DNA of 8,011 bases, from contig JBLIOL010000267.1 of the NCBI GenBank assembly GCA_047639615.1, positions 1 through 8,011 on the forward strand, read 5' to 3'. Made by a program: the position numbers and the translations under genes. Positions 1 through 6,025 of the stretch are shown here, in pieces (positions within the stretch are counted from its first letter, which is position 1; every line of letters begins with the position of its first letter). The stretch comes from CAYWNK01 sp047639615 (GTDB taxonomy: Bacteria; Planctomycetota; UBA1135; GCA-002686595). Below the pieces are notes generated by a model, which was not told the DNA's origin, did not search any database, and was given only the letters and a program-made list of their open reading frames with translations.

Positions 1-2
1 AC

Positions 3-2684
3 CGCGCCTTCTTCGACAGCGTGATCAAGCCCTACCTGGCCAACAAGGGAGCGAAGACTTTCCTGGATCACTGGCTACTGGAAGATGACTTAACGACGTA
101 CCTGGAGCCCTGGAACTTCGGCCGCTTGAACGTGCTCGAGCGCGTGCTACTGGGCCGTCGCTTCACGGACCAGTCCGCCTCCATCGCGTCCCTGGTGCGC
201 GATCAGGTGCAGGCCAACCCCGCCGAGCCGGCGCGTCTCCAGCGCCTTTTCGATATGGCGCTCGCGGGCGGAGCTTTAGACGCGGGCGCCGGCCTGAATG
301 AGAGCTTGCGCAGCATGCGTAAGTCCGTTCTAGACAAGCGCTCGAAGTCCCGCTCGGGAGGCCCGGCGAGCCCTGGCCCGGCGGGTCCTGGCGCACCCGG
401 CGCCAGCACTCCGGGTGCGCCCGCTGGCGCACCCGGCGGCGGTGGAATACCCAGCAAGCGCGGCCGTCTCGAGCTCGAGGAGTCCGAGGAGGAGCCGATC
501 CTGGAGGACTTCGAGGTCGCTGATGCCCCTGCAACCGGCAGTGATGAGTTCTTCCTCGGCCGAGGCGAGAAGGAGAAGAAGGACGCGGGCCGCCGCAGAC
601 AAACCACGCGCCTCTTCCAGGCCCTCGCACAAACCAGTCGCTACCTGGAGAGCAACTACTGGAAGCGTCAGCAAGCCGAGCAAGGCTCGGGACTGCTAAC
701 GGTTCACGGTTTCTGGCTCGACTTCGCCCAGGCCGATCCGCAGTTGCCCTTCCTCTCCGCGAACTTCGCGCAGGCTTCCGGCAGCCTCAACGAGATCCTT
801 CTGGCCTTGGCTCTCCTGGACCTGCCCTACCAGTCCGCAGAGCACACCACTGCCGCGGAAGGCAGCACGCTCTCCATTCGGGCGGGTAGCCCGCTGCTCC
901 TAGTGCGCAAGGACCTGGCAGCAGCCGAGCAGTCCGCGGACGCTCCCCGCGTACTCGTGGCCCAAGACATCTATCGCCTGGATGCCCGCTACGTGAGAGT
1001 GAATGGCCGCCAGGTCGAGTCCTTCGTCAGCGGCGATCTGCGCGCCGGCGTGGCCTACGGTTGCCGCGTGGTCGTCACCAACCCCAACGGCATCGCGCGC
1101 GAGCTCGAACTGTTGCTCCAAATCCCGCAGGGCGCCCTGCCGCTTGAAGGCGAGAATGCCACCCGCGGCAAGCACCTAAGCGTCGACGCTTATGGCACCG
1201 GTACCCTGGAGTACACCTTCTACTTCCCGAGCCCTGGCGAGTTCACCCACTACCCGCTCCACGCCGGGGAGGCGGGCTCACTCCTAGCCTGGGCCGAGGG
1301 ACGCACGCTCAAGGTCACGGACGAGCCGCTCCAAGTGGACAACCGCTCCTGGGAACACATTTCCCAAAGCGGTACCCAGGCGGAGGTGCTCGCCTACCTA
1401 GGCGATGCCAACCTGCTGCGCACGGACCTCAGCCGCCTGGCCTGGCGTCTGCGCGACCGCGGCTTCTTCAGCACGGTCACGCGGCTATTGCGGAGCCGCC
1501 ACTCCTACGACAACGGCACCTGGTCCTATGCCCTTCATCACGGGGACGAGCCGCGCGCGGTGGAGTTCCTGCAGCACGCAGATCAATTCATCCGCGCCTC
1601 TGGCCCGCTGCTTCAATCGCGGCTACTCAACATCGACCCCGTCGCCCGCGGCCGCTTCGAACAGGTGGACTACCAGCCGCTCGTCAATGCTCGAGCCCAC
1701 GCCCTGGCCGGTGAGCGAACCATCGCCAATCAGGACCTGAAGAGTCAGTACTCTCGCTGGCTCGATGTGCTGGCCCACCGCCCGGCGCTCACGAGCACCG
1801 ACCGCCTAACCCTGACCTACTACCTCCTACTGCAGGACCGCATCGAGGAGGCCCTAGCCAGTTTCGGTCAGATCGAATCGCAGACACTCTCATCGCAGCT
1901 GCAGTACGACTACCTGGCCGCGTACGTGGACTTCTACAGCGACGATCACACCCTCGCCCGCGGTATCGCCGAGCGCTATCAGGAGCACCCCGTCCCCCGT
2001 TGGCGCGAGCGCTTCCAAACCGTCCTGCGTCAGCTAGAGGAATCCGAAGGCCGCACCCACGAGGCTGGCTCCGGAGAAGACTCCACCGGAACCGAGGCCA
2101 TGCTGGCAGCCGAGCCCGCCCTCGACCTCGAAGTTGCCGGCGGCCAGATTGTCCTGCACCACTCCGGCATCGAGCAGGTGGAGCTGCGTTACTACGCCAT
2201 GGATGTGGAGTTCCGCTTCTCTACCAGCCCCTTCGTGCAGCAGGGCACAGGTGCCTTCGCCTACGTGCGCCCTAACCGCACGGATCCCTTGGCCCTGGAC
2301 GCCAAGGTCGATAGCACCAGCTTCGCCCTACCCGCCGAGTTCAACAGCAGCAACGTGATCGTGGAAGTGCGCGGCGCCGGCGTCATCCGACGCAAAGCCC
2401 ACTACGCCAATGCGCTCTCGGTGCTGATGCTCGAATCAGCCGGCCAACTCAAGGTCACGCACGCCACTAGCGGCGAGCCCCTATCCAAGGTCTACGTCAA
2501 GGTCTACGCCCTCTCGAGTGGCAAGCCGCGCTTCCACAAGGACGGCTACACGGACCTGCGCGGGCGCTTCGACTACACCTCGGTCTCCAATGGAGGCGAC
2601 CGCGGCGTCCAACGCTTCGCGATCCTCGTACTCAGCGAAGAGGACGGCGCCGTGATTCGAGAGGTTGCGCCGCCCCTACGCTAG
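3..2684 (+). CDS. C-terminal part of a very large A2M-like extracytoplasmic protein (5' partial)
   Basis: The frame is open to the left edge: codons before the GTG at 21 read RAFFDS, so the gene starts outside the window and the GTG is not its start. About 893 residues are visible. In order they show: a helical stretch (to about 350); a Pro/Gly-rich linker (357-446); an acidic patch (471-515) and a basic patch (570-599); a mixed region containing LTVHGFWLDFA; a beta-rich module near 990-1320 with GVAYGCRVVVTNPNG and LLLQIPQGALPL; a helical, solenoid-like region (about 1390-2030); and a beta-rich C-terminus with KDGYTDLRGRFDY, ending near GAVIREVAPPLR. From memory, these phrases recur in very large, poorly characterised proteins of Planctomycetota and other bacteria whose N-terminal part resembles alpha-2-macroglobulin/MG domains. 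The C-terminal module resembles a carboxypeptidase-regulatory or transthyretin-like sandwich. An envelope location is inferred; the signal peptide would lie outside the window. No thioester motif is seen in this part. That it is coding is near certain; its function is unknown. Confidence 0.9.
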   Translation, partial: RAFFDSVIKPYLANKGAKTFLDHWLLEDDLTTYLEPWNFGRLNVLERVLLGRRFTDQSASIASLVRDQVQANPAEPARLQRLFDMALAGGALDAGAGLNESLRSMRKSVLDKRSKSRSGGPASPGPAGPGAPGASTPGAPAGAPGGGGIPSKRGRLELEESEEEPILEDFEVADAPATGSDEFFLGRGEKEKKDAGRRRQTTRLFQALAQTSRYLESNYWKRQQAEQGSGLLTVHGFWLDFAQADPQLPFLSANFAQASGSLNEILLALALLDLPYQSAEHTTAAEGSTLSIRAGSPLLLVRKDLAAAEQSADAPRVLVAQDIYRLDARYVRVNGRQVESFVSGDLRAGVAYGCRVVVTNPNGIARELELLLQIPQGALPLEGENATRGKHLSVDAYGTGTLEYTFYFPSPGEFTHYPLHAGEAGSLLAWAEGRTLKVTDEPLQVDNRSWEHISQSGTQAEVLAYLGDANLLRTDLSRLAWRLRDRGFFSTVTRLLRSRHSYDNGTWSYALHHGDEPRAVEFLQHADQFIRASGPLLQSRLLNIDPVARGRFEQVDYQPLVNARAHALAGERTIANQDLKSQYSRWLDVLAHRPALTSTDRLTLTYYLLLQDRIEEALASFGQIESQTLSSQLQYDYLAAYVDFYSDDHTLARGIAERYQEHPVPRWRERFQTVLRQLEESEGRTHEAGSGEDSTGTEAMLAAEPALDLEVAGGQIVLHHSGIEQVELRYYAMDVEFRFSTSPFVQQGTGAFAYVRPNRTDPLALDAKVDSTSFALPAEFNSSNVIVEVRGAGVIRRKAHYANALSVLMLESAGQLKVTHATSGEPLSKVYVKVYALSSGKPRFHKDGYTDLRGRFDYTSVSNGGDRGVQRFAILVLSEEDGAVIREVAPPLR
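357..446 (+). repeat. Collagen-like Pro/Gly/Ala low-complexity linker within the large protein
   Basis: About 30 residues consist almost entirely of Gly, Pro, Ala and Ser, in short G-A-P and P-G-P units such as GPAGPGAPGAS and PGAPAGAPGGGG. They are followed by an acidic run (471-515) and a lysine/arginine-rich run (570-599). The composition indicates a disordered tether between the helical segment before it and the conserved module after it. The strong GC bias also opens several overlapping shadow frames here, none of which looks like a gene. Confidence 0.75.
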
Positions 2685-2685
2685 C

Positions 2686-3732
2686 TCATCCCAACCAGGC
2701 CAAGGCGCACCAGGAAACGCCGTCACCAACCGCCAGCGACGCCATCACCTTCTGTGCGGCGCGATCCTCTCGGGCGAGCCAGTGCTTGGCCACCAAGGCG
2801 ATCGGCCCAGCACATCCCAGGCAACCGTGGTTCTCCAATTGCAGGCGCGCGTCAACTACGTCCAAACCGAAGGGCTCCGACGTAGCCTCCAGTTGGGCGA
2901 GGGTCACGGAATGGGGCAAGAGGTGCTGGGCCGGAGCCTCGAGCTCAGCTAGCTGCCGCACCAGATCCTGACCAACACGCGTCCACACAGCACCAAGTCC
3001 CAGACGGTAGGCAGCATCGGGCCGCTGGAAGTGATAACTCTCCGAGCCCACGCTGCTCTCCGTTGGCGGCAAGGGGCCGGTCACGGTGAAGGGCGTACCG
3101 CTGACCTCGGCGGTTCCCGACAGGGCCGTCACCAAGCCACCGTTGCTCTCGCTGGGCTCCAGCGCCAAGGCGCCCGCGCCATCCCCAAGGAGCAAAGCGT
3201 TGCCGAGGTCGTCCCTGTTGGCGTAGTGGGAGTTCGCTTCCGCCGCAATCACGAGCACCTTGGCGCCACCGGAGCGCACGATATTCGCGCCCACCACCCA
3301 GGCCTCCAAGCCACCGGCATCCCCAGCGCGTACATCGATGCCCGCGGCGGAGGTGGACAGGCCACTGGCCACCTGTGCTGCGAAATTGCTGGTGATACGC
3401 GGAGGTGTGCATGTCGCCACCACCACCGCGTTGAGCTCCGCCCGCGTCCAGCCGGCTTCATCCAGCGCCTTGTTCCCGGCCGCGACCGCTAACTCGAGCG
3501 CACCGACGTCATGACCCTTGGTCCAGCCGCGCTTTTCAACACCAGAGCGCTGACCCGCGCGCTCCAGATCGAAGCCACTAAGGATCACCTTATTCTCCCA
3601 GCCGTCGCCGAAGAGCACGGCTGCCGCGCCACGACTATCGAGGCTTGCGGCGGGACCGATCAGATCCTCGGGAAAGACTCGCGCAGCGCCGGCGATGCCG
3701 ATCCCACGCATGCTGTTTCTAATCAAGCTCAT
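2686..3732 (-). CDS. FabH-like 3-oxoacyl-ACP synthase III family protein with altered active site
   Basis: 348 residues, a normal KASIII length. The thiolase-fold landmarks are in order: ATCTPP (residues 106-111) with SNFAAQVASGL after it, GIDVRAGDAGG (131-141) at the nucleophile elbow, LLGDGAGALALEP (181-193), LLPHSVTLAQ (271-280), NHGCLGCAGP (301-310) and a final VGDGVSWCALAW (335-346). In E. coli FabH the catalytic residues are Cys112, His244 and Asn274. Here the Cys position is Asp138 and His274 is kept. The Asn position is Cys304, with the His-to-Asn spacing of 30 preserved exactly. Normal Claisen condensation through an acyl-Cys intermediate is therefore not expected; it may be a structural partner, a decarboxylase or a reprogrammed transferase. 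Start: ATG at 3732 has no clear Shine-Dalgarno. Met8 (ATG at 3711) is equally plausible, since FabH proteins usually begin close to the first beta strand. It is transcribed in the same direction as the upstream membrane-protein gene. No acyl carrier or other fatty-acid gene is in view. Confidence 0.85.
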   Translation of the reverse strand: MSLIRNSMRGIGIAGAARVFPEDLIGPAASLDSRGAAAVLFGDGWENKVILSGFDLERAGQRSGVEKRGWTKGHDVGALELAVAAGNKALDEAGWTRAELNAVVVATCTPPRITSNFAAQVASGLSTSAAGIDVRAGDAGGLEAWVVGANIVRSGGAKVLVIAAEANSHYANRDDLGNALLLGDGAGALALEPSESNGGLVTALSGTAEVSGTPFTVTGPLPPTESSVGSESYHFQRPDAAYRLGLGAVWTRVGQDLVRQLAELEAPAQHLLPHSVTLAQLEATSEPFGLDVVDARLQLENHGCLGCAGPIALVAKHWLAREDRAAQKVMASLAVGDGVSWCALAWLG

Positions 3733-3753
3733 GAGTTAAAGCAGGATAGCCGC

Positions 3754-3805
3754 TGAGACTTGACGCGTCCCTTCAGACCGGGCCAATAGGAGTCTCATTG
3801 CCCGG
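3754..3805 (-). promoter_or_regulatory. Interleaved inverted repeats in the leader of the FabH-like gene
   Basis: In plus-strand coordinates, TGAGACT (3754-3760) pairs with AGTCTCA (3791-3797). CCGGGC (3778-3783) pairs with GCCCGG (3800-3805), extendable by AAT/ATT with one bulged C. The arms alternate (A1, B1, A2, B2), the order of an H-type pseudoknot. They lie in the 131-bp gap between the membrane-protein stop and the FabH-like start, so they are 3' of one gene and in the 5' leader of the other. There is no proper T-tract on either side, which argues against a simple intrinsic terminator. The repeats are directly visible; a function is only inferred. Confidence 0.35.
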
Positions 3806-3863
3806 ATTTGCACAGGGCACCCACAGGTACCAACACCCTTTGGTTATCAGGCGTAGCGCAGCT

Positions 3864-5648
3864 TCAAATCAAGACGGGAACTGGCAGGTAGTCAAAGCTC
3901 TCGGGCACCAATTCTCGCTCCTCTTCTCCGCCTCGGTCGCGGAACACGTGCAACAAACGCGCGCGTCCGAGGCTCTCGTAGTCGGGTTCCGGATAGCCCT
4001 CGCGGCCATGACCATCCTTGCCATCGAGATCGTGAACAACCACATGCAAGCCGCGCAGATCGGAGAGGTAGCTCTCCTCTAGGCTCCGAGCTCCGAAGCG
4101 ATCGCGGAATTCGAACAGCTTGGCGTAGACCCGCTGCAAGTTGCGAAAGCCAACCCCGTCCTCCACGAAGACTAGGTCGATCTCCAGATCACGCAGCACC
4201 TCATACAGATGCGAGCGCGCGCCGATGTCCACCAAGCGCCGATAGGGCGGCGAAACAGCCGGCACCAAGGCATCGTCATCGTCCCGCGAGAGCGCGGTTT
4301 GGAACCACAGATGCGGCGCGACCCAAAAGCCGGTGCCAACCGTGTACTTGCGCGCGGCGGCCGCCTTGAAGACGCGCGATAGCCCGCGCGCAAGGCCGCG
4401 CCGGCGCTGGATTTGCGTGCGGCGCCTCAGCAGCTCGTGCACGCGCTCATCCTGGAGGTGATCTATGCAGACCGCCAGCGGCCATACGCGTTGCAGTACG
4501 AACGCAAAGGGATCCGCCCCGGGATCGATCATAATGACCGCATCGCTAACTCGTTTCGTCGTCTTGAAGCAGGCACGCATTCCCGCGTGTCGCAGTGCGC
4601 GTCGCACGGCACGGCGCTGGGGACGGCTCGCGCCTTCCACGCGCACACGGGGTGCGACCTGACGCGCCGGATCGAGCAGGCGATCCATGACCTGTTGGTG
4701 CACTCCCGAGAGCAGCAGCACGCTGCCCGAGAGGGTCGCTGACTTGGCGAAGAGCGCGCCGAGTATGCCCGTCACGGCCGTGGAACTGAAGCTCATCCCC
4801 TGCCAGCCATCTCCGCAAGCCAGGATCACGAGGCTGGTGGTGACACAGGTCAGAACCAGATAACCAGCCGCATTCCAAATGGCGACGATGGCCCAGCGGG
4901 GCTGCGCCATGGGGTCACTGGTAGGCTTCCAGATCATGCGCAGTTTCGGGCCCAGAAGAAGTTGCATGACGGTCGCCGCAAGGCCCATGGCCACGAGAGC
5001 GACGAGGCAAACGCCGACGGGCAAGACAACGCACGTGACACCCAAACTGAAGAGCGCCCAGGCGGTCAGACTGCGGGGGATTGCCCCGCGTCCGAGCAGG
5101 AACTCGCCCACGGCCCTAGTGAATGCAGTGATCGCGAGCACGGTACCCATCACCAGGGCTGCCCACAAACTACCGAGGGTCATCAGCCAGCCCAAGCCAC
5201 TGACCTGGCGCAGAGCTAGGCGCGCATTGGTGGGGTAGTGTTCTGCCGTGAACCAGACCAAGCAACCGACCAGCATCACTGCCGCAAATGCGAGCACCCA
5301 GGCCACGGGGTGGCCGTAGGGCAAGGCCGGCGCCCCGCGCAGGTCAGCCCCGTAGTTGACGCCCCAAGGAGCCAGTCGTTCGCGCAAGGTGGGCTTCACA
5401 CGCTCGGTCCAGAGGTTGCCAATGGACTCGCCATGCAAGCCCACAGCCACAGCTCCAGCCAGGCCCAGACCAAGCACTCCACCGGCATCAACGCCATCGC
5501 TGGGCGACCAGCGCCCTAGCAGCTCAAATCCAACCGCCACCAACAGCCAACCCACGCAGATACGCAGCTTGACGCGAGGATGGCGTAGCACCCATTGGAA
5601 GACGTGTTGATCGCGGGAGAGCATGGCGAGTGGGCCGAAGAAGGCCAA
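3864..5648 (-). CDS. Polytopic membrane protein with soluble C-terminal domain, function unknown
   Basis: 594 residues; I do not recognise the family. The N-terminal half is hydrophobic. Likely membrane segments lie near residues 28-45, 55-72, 114-134, 149-176, 195-232 (long, perhaps two), 252-278 and 288-315. The C-terminal half (from about 325) is hydrophilic and Arg-rich, with no catalytic motif I can name. It contains GVGFRNLQRVYAKLFEFRDR (499-518), LRGLHVVVHDLDGKDG (531-546) and GYPEPDYESLGRARLLHVFR (551-570). These look like conserved family motifs and remind me of uncharacterised Planctomycetota membrane proteins, from memory only. The DDDD at 456-459 and the His/Asp-rich segment could bind metal, but this is speculation. 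Start: TTG at 5648 follows directly after an in-frame TGA, and ATG at 5624 (residue 9) is an equally good or better start; neither has a clear ribosome site. It is divergent from the kinase and upstream of the FabH-like gene on the same strand. Confidence 0.85.
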   Translation of the reverse strand: MAFFGPLAMLSRDQHVFQWVLRHPRVKLRICVGWLLVAVGFELLGRWSPSDGVDAGGVLGLGLAGAVAVGLHGESIGNLWTERVKPTLRERLAPWGVNYGADLRGAPALPYGHPVAWVLAFAAVMLVGCLVWFTAEHYPTNARLALRQVSGLGWLMTLGSLWAALVMGTVLAITAFTRAVGEFLLGRGAIPRSLTAWALFSLGVTCVVLPVGVCLVALVAMGLAATVMQLLLGPKLRMIWKPTSDPMAQPRWAIVAIWNAAGYLVLTCVTTSLVILACGDGWQGMSFSSTAVTGILGALFAKSATLSGSVLLLSGVHQQVMDRLLDPARQVAPRVRVEGASRPQRRAVRRALRHAGMRACFKTTKRVSDAVIMIDPGADPFAFVLQRVWPLAVCIDHLQDERVHELLRRRTQIQRRRGLARGLSRVFKAAAARKYTVGTGFWVAPHLWFQTALSRDDDDALVPAVSPPYRRLVDIGARSHLYEVLRDLEIDLVFVEDGVGFRNLQRVYAKLFEFRDRFGARSLEESYLSDLRGLHVVVHDLDGKDGHGREGYPEPDYESLGRARLLHVFRDRGGEEERELVPESFDYLPVPVLI

Positions 5649-5681
5649 TCAATGGCCCATAATAGCCCCCCCAATGGCATT

Positions 5682-5718
5682 CAGGTTGCCTCAGGGACCC
5701 CATCCACCAACCTGAGGC
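5682..5718. promoter_or_regulatory. Two mutually exclusive inverted repeats upstream of the membrane-protein gene
   Basis: GCCTCAGG (5688-5695) is perfectly complementary to CCTGAGGC (5711-5718) across a 15-nt loop. Overlapping it, CAGGTTG (5682-5688) is perfectly complementary to CAACCTG (5708-5714). The pairings share bases on both sides, so only one can form at a time. The element lies 34-70 bp upstream of the TTG start of the minus-strand membrane-protein gene, within the divergent region, so it could be a leader switch or a protein-binding dyad. The repeats are seen directly; the role is inferred. Confidence 0.4.
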
Positions 5719-5722
5719 GAGG

Positions 5723-5749
5723 GTGACCCAGGTGGCAAATTTGTGACCC
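5723..5749. repeat. Direct repeat GTGACCC with 20-bp periodicity
   Basis: GTGACCC occurs at 5723-5729 and again at 5743-5749, exactly 20 bp apart, about two helical turns. It lies in the divergent intergenic region next to the inverted repeats. Such spacing suits two protomers of a DNA-binding protein on one face of the helix. With only two 7-bp copies in GC-rich DNA, chance is possible. Confidence 0.3.
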
Positions 5750-5917
5750 CGCGTGCCAATCTCCGGACCTACACCTCAAAACGTCCAGCCATGGGACGGG
5801 TACGTCATTCACCGCTCGGGTGCCCGGCTTTCAAGTCCGAAAACCTGACTGAACGCGCCTGCTCGCACAGGAGCACTCCGCCCTCACACACACCCCCCAG
5901 CTGCCTCCCCATCGGGA
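5750..5917. other. Intergenic stretch with no recognisable gene
   Basis: Between the direct repeats and the kinase ribosome-binding site I find no convincing gene or sigma-70 promoter. The plus-strand frame open across it from 5743 encodes a composition typical of random GC-rich DNA (rich in Pro, Ser and Arg) and runs out of frame into the kinase, so I do not call it. A promoter for the kinase is expected here, but I cannot place one. Confidence 0.5.
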
Positions 5918-5930
5918 GAACCTCGCCATG
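5914..5930 (+). promoter_or_regulatory. Shine-Dalgarno and ATG that probably mark the original kinase start
   Basis: GGGAGAA (5914-5920) lies 7 nt before an ATG at 5928-5930. This is one of the better ribosome sites in the window. The frame from this ATG reads MLPPRSTITLRPKAP and stops at TAG 5973. The kinase frame is one base behind it and is open through the same stretch, so a single-base loss in one of the C runs (C7 at 5934-5940 or C5 near 5968-5972) would explain the break. Confidence 0.45.
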
Positions 5931-5981
5931 CTGCCCCCCCGATCCACCATCACCCTCCGCCCGAAAGCCCCCTAGCCGCCG

Positions 5982-5999
5982 CAACCACCGCAACCACCG
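5982..5999 (+). repeat. Tandem 9-bp duplication CAACCACCG x2
   Basis: Two perfect adjacent copies occupy 5982-5990 and 5991-5999, with partial matches on either side. In the kinase frame they encode an Ala/Thr repeat (ATTATTA) just before the membrane segment. Because the unit is nine bases long, gain or loss of a copy would not change the frame. Confidence 0.6.
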
Positions 6000-6025
6000 C
6001 AGGTGCCCCCGAGGCCAGGTGGGTC

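Noticed and set aside
163..699. Several overlapping open frames on both strands
   Set aside because: They arise from the Gly/Pro/Ala-rich, high-GC linker region of the large protein; their translations are Arg/Pro/Ser-rich with no recognisable motif.
3798..4082. 94-codon plus-strand frame at the end of the membrane-protein gene
   Set aside because: It lies mostly antisense to the conserved GYPEPDYESLGRARLLHVFR region and has no ribosome site or motif of its own.
5653..5670. TATTAT on the minus strand (5659-5664) as a -10 box for a leaderless membrane-protein transcript
   Set aside because: The distance to the TTG start would fit leaderless initiation, but no -35-like hexamer lies 16-18 bp upstream and a run of seven G fills the spacer, so support is too weak.
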